Below, piece after piece: positions 1-8,776 of a stretch of 64,000 nucleotides of DNA. The position numbers and the translations under genes are program-made. Origin of the DNA: an uncultured Clostridia bacterium (GTDB lineage: Bacteria > Bacillota > Clostridia > Peptostreptococcales > Anaerovoracaceae); NCBI GenBank assembly GCA_934255135.1, contig CAKQMV010000008.1, positions 1 to 64,000 on the forward strand, read 5' to 3'. The notes under the pieces are model-generated. The model saw only the letters and a program-made list of their open reading frames with translations. It was not told the DNA's origin and did not search any database. The first letter of the stretch is position 1; the number at the start of each line of letters is the position of its first letter.

Positions 1-504
1 CGAATTTCCAAGCTGTAGCCCGCACACCGCGGGCTGTATTAACGAATTCTCAAGCTGTAGCCCGCACACCGCGGGCTTTATCATCGAGTTTCTAAGCTGT
101 AGCCCGTACACCGCGGGCTTAATCATCGAATTTCTAAGCTGTAGCCCGCACACCGCGGGCTTAATCATCGAATTTCCAAGCTGTAGCCCGCACACCGCGG
201 GCTGTATTAACGAATTCTCAAGCTGTAGCCCGCACACCGCGGGCTGTATTAACGAATTCTCAAGCTGTAGCCCGCACACCGCGGGCTTAATCATCGAATT
301 TCCAAGCTGTAGCCCGCACACCGCGGGCTTTATCAACGAATTATCAAGTTGTAGCCCGCACACCGCGGGCTGTATTAACGAATTCTCAAGCTGTAGCCCG
401 CACACCGCGGGCTTTATCAACGAATTATCAAGTTGTAGCCCGCACATCGCGGGCTTTATCATCGAATTCTCAAGTTATAGGCCGACATCGTCGGGTTAAA
501 TTGC
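1..504. repeat. 42-bp tandem repeat with internal palindrome, about 12 copies
   Basis: The unit recurs with an exact 42-bp period starting at 1, 43, 85, 127 and so on to 463. Each copy contains the hairpin AGCCCGC-ACACC-GCGGGCT (7-bp stem, 5-nt loop) flanked by an AT-rich segment of the type CGAATTCTCAAG. The last copy (463-504) is degenerate but keeps a shorter stem. The whole unit is repeated, including the part between hairpins, so this is a palindromic minisatellite and not a CRISPR array. The array may extend left of the window. It lies downstream of the leftward MATE gene. No open reading frame is supported in 1-759. Confidence 0.95.
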
Positions 505-522
505 CATTTTCATATAAATAGC

Positions 523-548
523 CCGGAGGCACTAAGAATGACCTCCGG
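523..548. other. GC-rich hairpin of unknown role
   Basis: CCGGAGG (523-529) pairs with CCTCCGG (542-548) around a 12-nt loop. There is no adjacent T-run on either strand, so it is not a clear intrinsic terminator. It might help end transcripts of the leftward MATE gene. Confidence 0.4.
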
Positions 549-614
549 CTTCCGCTCCTACATATTCAAGCAGTTGCAAGCTGAATGCTTTTATTTTTTT
601 TAATACTGCATGCA

Positions 615-713
615 GCGCGCTACTTTGCTTTCGTTCGCAACGCGTTTTACCGATCACTGCGCGCTACTTTGCTCTCGATCGCAATGCGCCACTTCGCTCT
701 TGTTCGCGGCGCG
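615..713. repeat. Three degenerate GC-capped repeats
   Basis: Three similar segments of about 28-30 nt start near 615, 659 and 685. Each begins GCGCGC or GCGCC, continues ACTTTGCT or ACTTCGCT, then has a TTCGC or ATCGC element, and ends in a CGCG-type stretch that can pair back with the start. They sit between the 42-bp array and the MATE stop codon. They look like decayed copies of a second extragenic palindromic element. No coding potential is apparent here. Confidence 0.55.
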
Positions 714-759
714 CTTTTAAGTTTTCACACTATTGATATTTAATCCCTTGCTGTGATCC

Positions 760-2127
760 CTACGCTGCCACTGCTTCGCTATCTCCACATTTAGGCAGCT
801 TCTTCATCTGCTTAAGCAGCGTTATAATGAAGATCACCGAACTGCTTGCCCATGTGATCGGGTAAGCAAGTGCGAGCAGTACGAATGTATGGCTTATGTG
901 GAGCGCTATTGTTGTGTAAGCCACACGGAGTATGCACCATGTGCTGAGGAATGTCACCATTGAGTACATTGCTTTCTCCATTCCGAGCATTATTCCGCTA
1001 GTTGCGTGTGTGAATGCAAGCAGAAAGTAGAATATTGTTACAGTTCTTGCGTAAGTCACTCCGTATGCGATGGAGTCAGGAGTTTTGGTGAACAGGCTGA
1101 TACATTGAGGAGCCCAGATATAGATTACCGCTCCGATTACCTGAGCAATAATGATACTTGATATAATGCTGTACTTTACGCCCTTTCTTATACGCTGATA
1201 GTTTCCGGCGCCTCGGTTCTGGCTGACCATGGTCGAAAGTGCCATTGAAATTGAGAGGATCGGGATGAATACAAATCCTTCAATCTTGATATGTGCACCC
1301 TGACCAGACATTGCGTATTCGCCAAAAGAATTAATATATGTCTGAATAACTACATTTCCGATGCTGAGAGCAGAATTCTGGATTCCAGACGGAAGACCCT
1401 GAAGTATAATCTGTTTTAGGATTTTGCCATTGAACGGAGAACCCTTGAGATTGATTCTGAAAAGGCCTCCTTTTCGCTGCATTCTTAAGTAGCAAAGAAC
1501 CGCCGCAACGCCCTGCGCAATTACAGTTGCAAAAGCAGCTCCGAACGTTCCCTGATGCAGAACTGCTACGAAGAACAGGTCGAGCACGATATTCAGAACT
1601 GACGAAACCAGAAGGAGTATAAGCGGCATCATGCTGTCTCCGAGCGCTCTCATGATTGCAATCAGAAGGTTGTACATGATGATAGTCGAAATTCCCATGC
1701 AGTAAACACGGAAATATGTGATGGCCTCAGGCTGAACGCTAGTAGGAGTGTCCATCCAGATGATGATTTTAGGTGCAAGCAGGGTGGTGATGATTGTAAC
1801 CACGATACTTGTGATGATTCCTAGAAAGAATGTGTTCTGAATCGCTTTGGAAACTCCTTCCTCATTATTCGCACCATAGAATCTCGAAATTACAACGCCG
1901 GCGCCGTTCGACAGACCCATGAAAAATCCCACGATAAGAAAACACAGGTTTCCGCACGAAGATACTGCCGCAAATGATGCATTATCCGCGAAGTTACCGA
2001 TGATAAGCGAGTCGGCGATGTTGTAAAGCTGCTGAAGGAGCTGGCCAAAAAGTAGGGGCATCAGGAAAGAGATAAACCCGCGGGCCAGTGAGCCTGTTGT
2101 AAGTGTGTTGATGTTGTCTTTCTTCAT
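760..2127 (-). CDS. MATE family multidrug/sodium antiporter
   Basis: This is a 455-residue integral membrane protein with about twelve hydrophobic segments arranged as two six-helix halves. The N-terminal stretch (GSLARGFISFLMPLLFG, then LYNIADSLIIGNF) is typical of the NorM/DinF/MepA branch of MATE exporters. By family it should export cationic or hydrophobic compounds using a Na+ or H+ gradient across the cytoplasmic membrane. The substrate cannot be inferred. The gene is a single leftward unit, divergent from the thiamine operon with about 330 bp between the starts. The RBS before the ATG at 2127 is weak (AAGGA about 16 nt upstream). A second, different MATE gene lies at 49189-50523. Confidence 0.88.
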   Translation of the reverse strand: MKKDNINTLTTGSLARGFISFLMPLLFGQLLQQLYNIADSLIIGNFADNASFAAVSSCGNLCFLIVGFFMGLSNGAGVVISRFYGANNEEGVSKAIQNTFFLGIITSIVVTIITTLLAPKIIIWMDTPTSVQPEAITYFRVYCMGISTIIMYNLLIAIMRALGDSMMPLILLLVSSVLNIVLDLFFVAVLHQGTFGAAFATVIAQGVAAVLCYLRMQRKGGLFRINLKGSPFNGKILKQIILQGLPSGIQNSALSIGNVVIQTYINSFGEYAMSGQGAHIKIEGFVFIPILSISMALSTMVSQNRGAGNYQRIRKGVKYSIISSIIIAQVIGAVIYIWAPQCISLFTKTPDSIAYGVTYARTVTIFYFLLAFTHATSGIMLGMEKAMYSMVTFLSTWCILRVAYTTIALHISHTFVLLALAYPITWASSSVIFIITLLKQMKKLPKCGDSEAVAA

Positions 2128-2254
2128 TTTTATATAAATAATCCTTAAAATTACATGTCTATACCTAACCTTATAATTATAACGCGTTTTAGACTGGAGT
2201 TTAAGAGCTTGAGAGACAATATTTTTGCACCAGATAATAACTCAATATAGTGAG

Positions 2255-2282
2255 TTGAAAAAATTACATATTAGAGTATAAT
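2255..2282 (+). promoter_or_regulatory. Sigma-A type promoter of the thiamine operon
   Basis: TTGAAA at 2255-2260 and a perfect TATAAT at 2277-2282 are separated by 16 nt. The predicted start of transcription, about 2289, lies just before the TPP aptamer. The rest of the intergenic stretch back to 2128 shows nothing else distinct. Confidence 0.75.
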
Positions 2283-2298
2283 TATGTTAACAATTAAA

Positions 2299-2388
2299 CA
2301 CAGGGGAGCTTGTGAGGCAGGCTGAGAGGAAGTACTCGAACTTCGACCCGATAACCTGATTTGGATAATGCCAACGTAGGGAGCTGCT
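2299..2388 (+). promoter_or_regulatory. TPP (THI-box) riboswitch aptamer
   Basis: The conserved THI-box blocks are present in order: CAGGGGAGCTTGT for P1/P2, GGCTGAGA (2320-2327), GACCCGATAACCTGAT (2345-2360), TGGATAATGCCA and CGTAGGGAG (2375-2383). These form the pyrimidine- and pyrophosphate-binding helices of the thiamine pyrophosphate riboswitch. It precedes thiS-F-G-H-E-D-C and a strong terminator, so high TPP should stop transcription of the operon. Confidence 0.97.
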
Positions 2389-2398
2389 TATGACATAC

Positions 2399-2434
2399 AC
2401 GGGGAATTTCCAAGTCGGGAATTTCCCGTTTTTT
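2399..2434 (+). terminator. Intrinsic terminator of the TPP riboswitch
   Basis: A 13-bp stem (2399-2411 with 2417-2429, including two G-U pairs) with the loop AAGTC is followed by a T-run ending at 2434. It lies immediately after the aptamer and before the thiS RBS. This is the usual position for the TPP-dependent expression platform. Confidence 0.9.
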
Positions 2435-2463
2435 ATTGTGTAACGGGTTTTAGGAGGTTAATG

Positions 2464-2658
2464 ATGGTAAAGGTTAATGGTTCTGAGCTTGATATCGCAG
2501 GACTTTCCGTTAAGGAATATCTTGATAGCACAAGCTACAACCCTGCAAGGGTTGCAGTTGAGCTTAACGGCGATATCGTGTTCAAGTCTCAATATGATAC
2601 CGTTCTCCTTAAGGATGATGACAGCATGGAAGTTGTCAGCTTCGTAGGAGGTGGCTAG
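2464..2658 (+). CDS. thiS: ThiS sulfur carrier protein
   Basis: This is a 64-residue ubiquitin-fold protein ending in the diagnostic Gly-Gly C-terminus (FVGGG). The terminal glycine is adenylated by ThiF and converted to a thiocarboxylate that donates sulfur to ThiG for thiazole synthesis. Two ATG codons lie in tandem at 2461 and 2464. The second is preferred because AGGAGG (2452-2457) is then 6 nt away rather than 3. It is the first gene after the TPP riboswitch, and its stop codon touches the thiF start. Confidence 0.95.
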   Translation: MVKVNGSELDIAGLSVKEYLDSTSYNPARVAVELNGDIVFKSQYDTVLLKDDDSMEVVSFVGGG

Positions 2659-3294
2659 ATGATTCCGACGCGTGAAGAATGGACCGCTGCGCTTAATGAG
2701 CGTCACGGCACGGAGCTTCAGAAGAAGTTCGATGCGGCAACCATTACTGTATGCGGACTTGGAGGACTCGGCTCGAATATAGCAATATCCCTTGCGAGAG
2801 CGGGAATCGGCAGACTGATACTGATTGATTTTGACCGCGTGGACATAACAAACCTCCACAGACAGCAGTACAGAGCAGATCAGATCGGGTTATATAAGAC
2901 CGATGCACTTTCAGAAATTCTTAAGGGGATTGCACCATATATCGAGATAGAGACACATACGGTCAGACTTACGGATGAGAACTCGGCGGAGATTCTTAAG
3001 GGCGCTGACATCGTGTGCGAAGCTTTTGACAGTCCGGATGCGAAGGCGATGCTTGTGGATGTCGTGCTCGAGAGGCTTCCTGGGGCGTACATTGTTGCGG
3101 GTTCTGGAATGGCTGGCATGGCGACTCCGAATTCGATCGTCACAAGACGTCTGACAGAGAGATTCTATCTTTCGGGGGATGGCGTGAGTGATGTGAATGA
3201 CGACATCGGACTTGTCGCACCGAGGGTCATGCTGTGCGCGGCGCATCAGGCACATACGGCGTTAAGAATTCTTGCAGGAGAATATAACGTATAG
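2659..3294 (+). CDS. thiF: ThiF family adenylyltransferase for ThiS
   Basis: This 211-residue E1-like enzyme has an N-terminal Rossmann nucleotide-binding motif (VCGLGGLGSN, about residues 32-41), followed by LIDFDRVDITNLHRQQ, the acidic ATP-Mg site segment of the E1/ThiF/MoeB family. It should activate the ThiS C-terminus by adenylation. It is shorter than E. coli ThiF and lacks the C-terminal CxxC zinc pairs, which matches the short ThiF form common in Clostridia. It is translated directly after thiS with no gap. Confidence 0.92.
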   Translation: MIPTREEWTAALNERHGTELQKKFDAATITVCGLGGLGSNIAISLARAGIGRLILIDFDRVDITNLHRQQYRADQIGLYKTDALSEILKGIAPYIEIETHTVRLTDENSAEILKGADIVCEAFDSPDAKAMLVDVVLERLPGAYIVAGSGMAGMATPNSIVTRRLTERFYLSGDGVSDVNDDIGLVAPRVMLCAAHQAHTALRILAGEYNV

Positions 3295-3318
3295 GGTAGT
3301 TATAGAAAGGTTAAAGAA

Positions 3319-4089
3319 ATGAATAATGACAAGCTTGTTATAGGTGGACACGAATTTGATTCAAGATTCATTCTAGGTTCGGGTAAGTACTCGATGAAGC
3401 TGATTGAGTCAGCTATTAAGGATGCGGGCGCTGAGATTATTACGCTTGCAGTAAGAAGAGCTAACACTAAGGATGAGGAGAATATTCTCGACTACATTCC
3501 TGAGGGCGTTACACTTCTTCCTAACACATCAGGTGCTAGAAATGCAGACGAGGCAGTAAGAATTGCGCGTCTTGCAAGAGAGCTTGGATGCGGTGATTTT
3601 GTAAAGGTTGAGATTATGAGAGATGCGAAGTATCTTCTCCCTGACAACCAGGAGACTATCAAGGCAACAGAGATTCTCGCTAACGAGGGTTTTGTGGTAA
3701 TGCCTTACATGTATCCGGATCTTAACGCTGCAAGAGATATGGCTAATGCAGGTGCTGCTACAATTATGCCGCTTGCTTCACCAATCGGTTCAAACAAGGG
3801 TCTTGCAACTAAGGCGTTTATCCAGATTCTGATCGATGAGATTGATCTTCCAATCATCGTCGATGCCGGAATCGGCAAGCCTTCACAGGCGTGCGAAGCA
3901 ATGGAGATGGGTGCAGCTGCAATCATGGCTAACACTGCTCTTGCAACTGCAGGCGACCTTCCAATGATGGCTCAGGCATTTCGTCAGGCTATCGAGGCAG
4001 GACGTAAGGCTTATCTTTCAGGACTCGGTCGTGTGCTCACAAGAGGTGCTTCAGCATCAGATCCTCTTACAGGCTTCCTAAGAGACTAG
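3319..4089 (+). CDS. thiG: Thiazole synthase ThiG
   Basis: This is a 256-residue TIM-barrel enzyme close to the family's usual length. It condenses 1-deoxy-xylulose-5-phosphate, dehydroglycine and ThiS thiocarboxylate into the thiazole phosphate carboxylate. Visible family motifs are FILGSGKY near the N-terminus, the Schiff-base lysine segment FVKVEI (about residues 94-99), and the phosphate-binding glycine segments VDAGIGKPS and ANTALA. It is third in the riboswitch operon and directly upstream of thiH, its dehydroglycine supplier. Confidence 0.96.
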   Translation: MNNDKLVIGGHEFDSRFILGSGKYSMKLIESAIKDAGAEIITLAVRRANTKDEENILDYIPEGVTLLPNTSGARNADEAVRIARLARELGCGDFVKVEIMRDAKYLLPDNQETIKATEILANEGFVVMPYMYPDLNAARDMANAGAATIMPLASPIGSNKGLATKAFIQILIDEIDLPIIVDAGIGKPSQACEAMEMGAAAIMANTALATAGDLPMMAQAFRQAIEAGRKAYLSGLGRVLTRGASASDPLTGFLRD

Positions 4090-4099
4090 GAGGTGCAGG

Positions 4100-5350
4100 A
4101 TGGATAATCAGTATTTTGTAGATTCTGATGCACTGTCACCAGAGGCTCTTAAGCGTAAGCATGAGCTTGAGAATGATCCTTCAAGCAGAAGGAATCATAT
4201 GGAATATATGGAAGGAATGGAGGTACTCGATTCAGATATCTGCGAGAAGGTAATGTCGCAGATGAAGAGCTACGACTATTCCAAGTACACAGCTAAGGAT
4301 GTTCGTGCGGCTCTTAACCACGACACTTGTACGGTTGAGGACTTCAAGGCACTTCTGTCACCTGCGGCTCTACCATTCCTTGAGGAGATGGCGGAGAAGG
4401 CACGAATTGAGACAGGAAAGCATTTTGGCAATACAGTATACGTTTTCACGCCACTTTACATTGCGAACTACTGTGAGAACTACTGCGTATACTGCGGTTT
4501 CAACTGCTACAACAATATTCAGCGCATGAAGCTTTCAATGGAGCAGATTGAGCACGAGATGAAGGTTATCGCGGACAGTGGAATGGAGGAGATTCTCATT
4601 CTTACTGGAGAGAGCAGAGGCGCAAGCGATGTGAAGTATATCGGTGAGGCCTGCAAGCTTGCACGCAAGTACTTCCGTATGGTAGGTATCGAGATTTATC
4701 CTGTAAACACAGACGAGTACAAGTACCTTCATGAGTGCGGAGTTGACTATGTAACTGTTTTCCAGGAGACTTACGATTCTGACAGATACGAGCAGCTTCA
4801 CCTCGCAGGTCACAAGAGAGTATGGCCATACAGATTTGACGCTCAGGAGAGAGCTCTTCGCGGCGGAATGAGAGGAGTTGCTTTCTCAGCACTTCTTGGA
4901 CTTTCAGACTTCAGAAAGGATGCTCTGGCAAGCGCACTTCACGTGTACTATCTCCAGAGAAAATATCCTCACGCTGAGATGTCGCTTTCATGCCCAAGAC
5001 TCAGACCTATCATCAACAACGATAAGATTAATCCGCTCGATGTTGGTGAGAAGCAGCTCTGTCAGGTGCTCTGCGCATACAGAATCTTCCTGCCTTTTGT
5101 AGGAATCACTGTTTCATCTAGAGAGAGCGCTGAGTTCAGAAACGGAATCGTAAAGATTGCTGCAACTAAGGTTTCAGCAGGTGTTTCAACAGGAATCGGT
5201 GATCACGAGAAGAAGTATAACGGTGCTGATGATCAGGAGACTGGTGATGAGCAGTTCGAGATTGATGATGGCAGAAGCTTCTCAGAGATGTACGACGATA
5301 TGTCTGACGAGGGTCTTCAGCCGGTTCTTAACGACTACGTATATTTATAA
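4100..5350 (+). CDS. thiH: 2-iminoacetate synthase ThiH (radical SAM)
   Basis: This 416-residue radical-SAM tyrosine lyase has the cluster motif C125-x3-C129-x2-C132 (NYCENYCVYCGF). It cleaves tyrosine to p-cresol and 2-iminoacetate (dehydroglycine) for ThiG. ThiH is the anaerobic alternative to the oxygen-dependent ThiO, in line with an anaerobic host. The sequence carries the C-terminal TIM-barrel/BATS region expected of ThiH. ThiH is a close relative of the [FeFe]-hydrogenase maturase HydG, but the operon position between thiG and thiE fixes its role here. The RBS AGGAGG lies 5-8 nt before the ATG. Confidence 0.96.
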   Translation: MDNQYFVDSDALSPEALKRKHELENDPSSRRNHMEYMEGMEVLDSDICEKVMSQMKSYDYSKYTAKDVRAALNHDTCTVEDFKALLSPAALPFLEEMAEKARIETGKHFGNTVYVFTPLYIANYCENYCVYCGFNCYNNIQRMKLSMEQIEHEMKVIADSGMEEILILTGESRGASDVKYIGEACKLARKYFRMVGIEIYPVNTDEYKYLHECGVDYVTVFQETYDSDRYEQLHLAGHKRVWPYRFDAQERALRGGMRGVAFSALLGLSDFRKDALASALHVYYLQRKYPHAEMSLSCPRLRPIINNDKINPLDVGEKQLCQVLCAYRIFLPFVGITVSSRESAEFRNGIVKIAATKVSAGVSTGIGDHEKKYNGADDQETGDEQFEIDDGRSFSEMYDDMSDEGLQPVLNDYVYL

Positions 5351-5365
5351 AGGAGCACTTGATTA

Positions 5366-6004
5366 ATGAGAGATTTTGATCCAAGTCTATATTTCATAAC
5401 AGACAGTACAGGTCTTGACGAAGATGTTTTTCTCGGCAAAGTTGAACAGGCTCTCAAGGGTGGAGTTACACTTATGCAGCTTCGTGAGAAGAAGCGCACA
5501 ACAAGAGAGTATATCGACCTTGCTGTAAAGGTTCACGACCTCACTAAGAAGTACAATGTTCCTCTGATTATTGACGACAGAGTTGATGTTGCACTCGCAG
5601 CTGATGCAGAGGGTGTACACGTTGGAGCAGAGGATATGCCTGTAAGCCTGGCTCGTAAGATCATGGGTGAAGACAAGATTGTCGGAGCTACAGCTAAGAC
5701 TGTGCCATGGGCAACTGATGCATTCAATCAGGGTGCTGACTACCTCGGAGTCGGAGCAATCTATCCGACAACAACTAAGGTTAAGACAGTTCTTACATCA
5801 ACAGAGACTCTTGCCGACATCTGCGAGGCTGTAGATATCCCGGTCAACGCGATCGGCGGTCTTAACAAAGACAATATTGATGTTCTTACAGGAATTCCAC
5901 TCGCTGGTATCTGCGTGGTATCAGCAATTATGAAGGCTGATGATCCTGAGGCTGCTGCAGCCGAGCTTAAAGCTAAGGCAGTAGAGCTTGGAATCATCAA
6001 GTAG
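5366..6004 (+). CDS. thiE: Thiamine phosphate synthase ThiE
   Basis: This 212-residue TIM barrel joins HMP-pyrophosphate to thiazole phosphate to give thiamine monophosphate. Diagnostic motifs are present: LMQLREK (diphosphate site), DDRVDVA, GVHVGAEDMP, the substrate loop AIYPTTTK and NAIGGL. The length is normal for the family. It lies between thiH and thiD within the riboswitch operon. Confidence 0.96.
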   Translation: MRDFDPSLYFITDSTGLDEDVFLGKVEQALKGGVTLMQLREKKRTTREYIDLAVKVHDLTKKYNVPLIIDDRVDVALAADAEGVHVGAEDMPVSLARKIMGEDKIVGATAKTVPWATDAFNQGADYLGVGAIYPTTTKVKTVLTSTETLADICEAVDIPVNAIGGLNKDNIDVLTGIPLAGICVVSAIMKADDPEAAAAELKAKAVELGIIK

Positions 6005-6026
6005 GAAATTCTCAGGAGAACAGACA

Positions 6027-6848
6027 ATGAAGAATCAAATGAACACGGCGCTTACAATCGCAGGAAGTGATTCAAGCGGTGGAGCCGGAATACAGGCGGA
6101 TATCAAGACGATGACCATGAACGGGGTCTATGCGATGAGTGCGATTACAGCTCTTACCGCACAGAACACTACAGGCGTCAGAGCCATCATGGAAGCATCG
6201 CCGGAGTTTCTCCGCCAGCAGATAGATGCAGTGTTCGAGGATATTTATCCAGATGCCGTTAAGATTGGAATGGTTTCATCAAGTGAGCTTATCGAAGTTA
6301 TCGCCGAGAGATTATCATTCTATTCGGCCAAAAGCATCGTCGTCGATCCCGTAATGGTCGCAACGTCAGGTTCTTCTCTTATGAAGAGCGATGCCGTGAA
6401 GTCGATGACGGAGAAGCTGCTGCCACTCGCGACGCTCGTTACTCCTAACATTCCTGAAGCTGAAGTGCTTTCAGATATGAAGATTGAGAACAGGGAAGAC
6501 ATGATTACAGCTGCAAAGGTGATAGGTGATACATATCACTGTCCTGTACTTATCAAGGGGGGACACAGTATAAACGATGCGAGTGACCTTCTGTATCGAG
6601 ATGGCGAATACAGATGGTTCGAAGGCACACGTATCGACAATCCGAACACACACGGAACAGGTTGCACCCTATCGAGTGCAATCGCTGCCAATCTGGCCAA
6701 AGGCTTCACGCTTGACCAGGCGGTACAGAGATCGAAGGATTATATTTCCGGAGCGCTAGAGAGCATGCTCGACCTCGGGAAGGGCAGCGGGCCACTTAAA
6801 CATAATTTTGGCCTTGAAGGCGAATGGGCGCGAAATATAAATGAATAA
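6027..6848 (+). CDS. thiD: HMP/HMP-P kinase ThiD
   Basis: This 273-residue ribokinase-fold enzyme phosphorylates 4-amino-5-hydroxymethyl-2-methylpyrimidine and its monophosphate. Motifs: AGSDSSGGAGIQADIKT near the N-terminus, VVDPVMVATSG, and the catalytic anion-hole motif HGTGCTLSSA. The ATG at 6027 is chosen because CAGGAGA lies about 7 nt upstream. An in-frame extension to 5988 would run into the end of thiE. It can use pyrimidine made by ThiC or imported by the transporter at 21529-24360. Confidence 0.95.
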   Translation: MKNQMNTALTIAGSDSSGGAGIQADIKTMTMNGVYAMSAITALTAQNTTGVRAIMEASPEFLRQQIDAVFEDIYPDAVKIGMVSSSELIEVIAERLSFYSAKSIVVDPVMVATSGSSLMKSDAVKSMTEKLLPLATLVTPNIPEAEVLSDMKIENREDMITAAKVIGDTYHCPVLIKGGHSINDASDLLYRDGEYRWFEGTRIDNPNTHGTGCTLSSAIAANLAKGFTLDQAVQRSKDYISGALESMLDLGKGSGPLKHNFGLEGEWARNINE

Positions 6849-6883
6849 ATAAACACTACACATAAGGAAAGGATTATTTCAAA

Positions 6884-8188
6884 ATGAGAAACTATACGAC
6901 ACAGATGGATGCCGCACGTAAGGGAATTATCACTCCAGAAATGAAGGCTGTTGCCAAGAAGGAGTACAGAACTGAGGAGGAGATCAGAGATCTAGTAGCT
7001 AGAGGTCAGGTTGCAATCTGCGCTAACAGACTGCACACTTGCATCGATCCTAATGGTGTTGGTTCAATGCTCCGCACTAAGATTAACGTAAACCTCGGCG
7101 TATCTCGTGACTGTAAGGACTACGATATTGAGATGCAGAAGGTTATGGCTGCAGTAGATATGGGAGCTGAGGCTATTATGGATCTTTCATCACACGGAAA
7201 CACTCAGCCTTTCCGTCAGAAGCTCACTTCAGAGTGTCCTGCAATGATCGGTACTGTTCCTGTTTACGACAGTGTTATCCACTACCAGAGAGACCTTGCT
7301 ACTCTTACTGCTAAGGATTTCATCGATGTTATTCGTCTTCACGCTGAGGACGGAGTTGACTTCGTAACTCTTCACTGCGGAATCACTCGCAAGACTATTG
7401 AGCAGATTAAGAAGCACAAGAGAAAGATGAACATCGTATCAAGAGGTGGTTCACTCGTATTCGCATGGATGAGCATGACTGGTGAGGAGAACCCATTCTA
7501 TGAGTACTACGATGAGATCCTCGACATCTGCCGTGAGTATGACGTAACTATTTCACTTGGTGATGCTTGCCGTCCAGGATGCCTTGCTGACGGAAGTGAC
7601 GTATGCCAGATCGAGGAGCTTGTAAGACTTGGAGAGCTCACTAAACGTGCCTGGGAGAAGGACGTTCAGGTTATGGTAGAGGGTCCTGGCCACATGCCAA
7701 TGGATCAGATTGAGGCTAACATGAAGATGCAGCAGACTATCTGCATGGGAGCTCCTTTCTACGTACTCGGACCTATCGTAACTGATATCGCTCCTGGCTA
7801 CGACCACATCACTTCAGCAATCGGTGGAGCTATCGCTGCTGCAAGCGGTGCTGCATTCCTCTGCTACGTAACTCCTGCAGAGCACCTTGCTCTTCCAGAT
7901 GTTAATGACGTAAAGCAGGGAATCATCGCTTCAAGAATCGCTGCACACGCTGCTGATATCGCTAAGAAGATTCCTCATGCAAGAGACATCGACGACAAGA
8001 TGGCTGACGCAAGAAGAACATTCGACTGGGATACTCAGTGGGAGTGCTCAATCGACCCAGAGACTGCTAAGTCAATCCGTGACAGCAGAGCACCAGAGCA
8101 CGACGACACTTGTTCAATGTGCGGTAAGTTCTGTGCAGTAAGAAGCATGAACAAGGCACTTAACGACGAGTATATTGATATTCTGTAA
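6884..8188 (+). CDS. thiC: Phosphomethylpyrimidine synthase ThiC
   Basis: This 434-residue non-canonical radical-SAM enzyme rearranges aminoimidazole ribotide into HMP phosphate. The C-terminal cluster motif CSMCGKFC (C-x2-C-x4-C) is intact, and the core motifs SDGLR-equivalent GDACRPGC and VEGPGHMP are visible. It matches the short bacterial/archaeal ThiC form. As last gene of the operon it gives a complete thiamine pathway: thiazole branch (S, F, G, H), pyrimidine branch (C, D) and coupling (E). thiM and thiL are not in this window. Confidence 0.97.
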   Translation: MRNYTTQMDAARKGIITPEMKAVAKKEYRTEEEIRDLVARGQVAICANRLHTCIDPNGVGSMLRTKINVNLGVSRDCKDYDIEMQKVMAAVDMGAEAIMDLSSHGNTQPFRQKLTSECPAMIGTVPVYDSVIHYQRDLATLTAKDFIDVIRLHAEDGVDFVTLHCGITRKTIEQIKKHKRKMNIVSRGGSLVFAWMSMTGEENPFYEYYDEILDICREYDVTISLGDACRPGCLADGSDVCQIEELVRLGELTKRAWEKDVQVMVEGPGHMPMDQIEANMKMQQTICMGAPFYVLGPIVTDIAPGYDHITSAIGGAIAAASGAAFLCYVTPAEHLALPDVNDVKQGIIASRIAAHAADIAKKIPHARDIDDKMADARRTFDWDTQWECSIDPETAKSIRDSRAPEHDDTCSMCGKFCAVRSMNKALNDEYIDIL

Positions 8189-8203
8189 TTAAATGATTAT
8201 AGG

Positions 8204-8235
8204 AAGGGCCGCTATCTTCGGATAGCGGCCCTTTT
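8204..8235 (+). terminator. Intrinsic terminator of the thiamine operon
   Basis: A perfect 13-bp stem, AAGGGCCGCTATC (8204-8216) with its complement 8221-8233, is closed by a cTTCGg tetraloop. It runs into a short T-run and sits 16 nt after the thiC stop codon. Confidence 0.93.
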
Positions 8236-8267
8236 GGGTACAGGGTTAGAAAGTGATGTAATTGCAT

Positions 8268-8669
8268 GGTAGAGGGGTAAACGGTATAACATCCGGTATA
8301 GGGAACTGCATTTTTTGAATTGTCTCTACCAGGTGGTAGAGACAGAGACACTTCTTGAATTATCTCTACCGAATGGTAGAGAGAGCGCTGCTTTTCGTTA
8401 TCTCTATACCTAGTGATTGATCAAATTTCCATCAATGTGGTATAGAGAAATCAAAAATCTATGACCTATATACCGAAACCACCTATGATTGTATACAATT
8501 CATCGATTCTTATCATATTTATACTTTCTAAACATTAAATCACCGTAAAGAATGGTATAGAGATTTCACAAAACTCCAGTCTCTCTACCAAGTGGTAGAG
8601 AGAAAATGAAAAGAGTCCGTCTCTATACCTGCTGGTATAGAGAATCCACAAATATGACAATTCTCTACC
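8268..8669. repeat. Family of short palindromes TCTCTA(TA)CC-N4-GG(TA)TAGAGA
   Basis: Five inverted repeats of two related types lie in this 588-bp gene-free stretch between convergent operons. The short type is TCTCTACC-N4-GGTAGAGA at 8322-8343, 8363-8382 and 8580-8603. The long type is TCTCTATACC...GGTATAGAGA at 8620-8643 with a 4-nt loop, and at 8401-8448 with a long loop that itself holds an ATTGAT/ATCAAT stem (8416-8421 with 8431-8436). Half-sites occur near 8268, 8554-8563 and 8662-8669. Both the stems and their TA-inserted variants co-vary on the two arms. No reading frame or terminator is formed by them. Confidence 0.9.
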
Positions 8670-8739
8670 ACTTCGCATTGTCATATTTCTGCATTGTCAT
8701 ATTTAAGTTCCCTAGAATAAATTGAAGAATCATAAAGAG

Positions 8740-8760
8740 AGGAGCAGCCTGGCTGCTCCT
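8740..8760 (-). terminator. Terminator hairpin downstream of the ABC transporter gene
   Basis: AGGAGCAGCC and GGCTGCTCCT form a near-perfect palindrome. Read on the minus strand it is followed by CTCTTTATG, a moderately T-rich tail. It lies 16 nt beyond the stop codon of the leftward ABC gene. Confidence 0.7.
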
Positions 8761-8776
8761 TCATCAAACATATTAA

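Noticed and set aside
1..504. CRISPR array
   Set aside because: The segments between hairpins are themselves near-identical and the period is an exact 42 bp, so there are no unique spacers, and no cas genes are nearby.
4100..5350. HydG maturase
   Set aside because: The radical-SAM gene is similar in type but lies between thiG and thiE in a TPP-riboswitch operon and lacks the C-terminal cluster extension of HydG, so it is ThiH.
8236..8776. Small genes or a riboswitch between thiC and the ABC gene
   Set aside because: No start with an RBS and no coding-like frame is seen; the structure is explained by repeated short palindromes.
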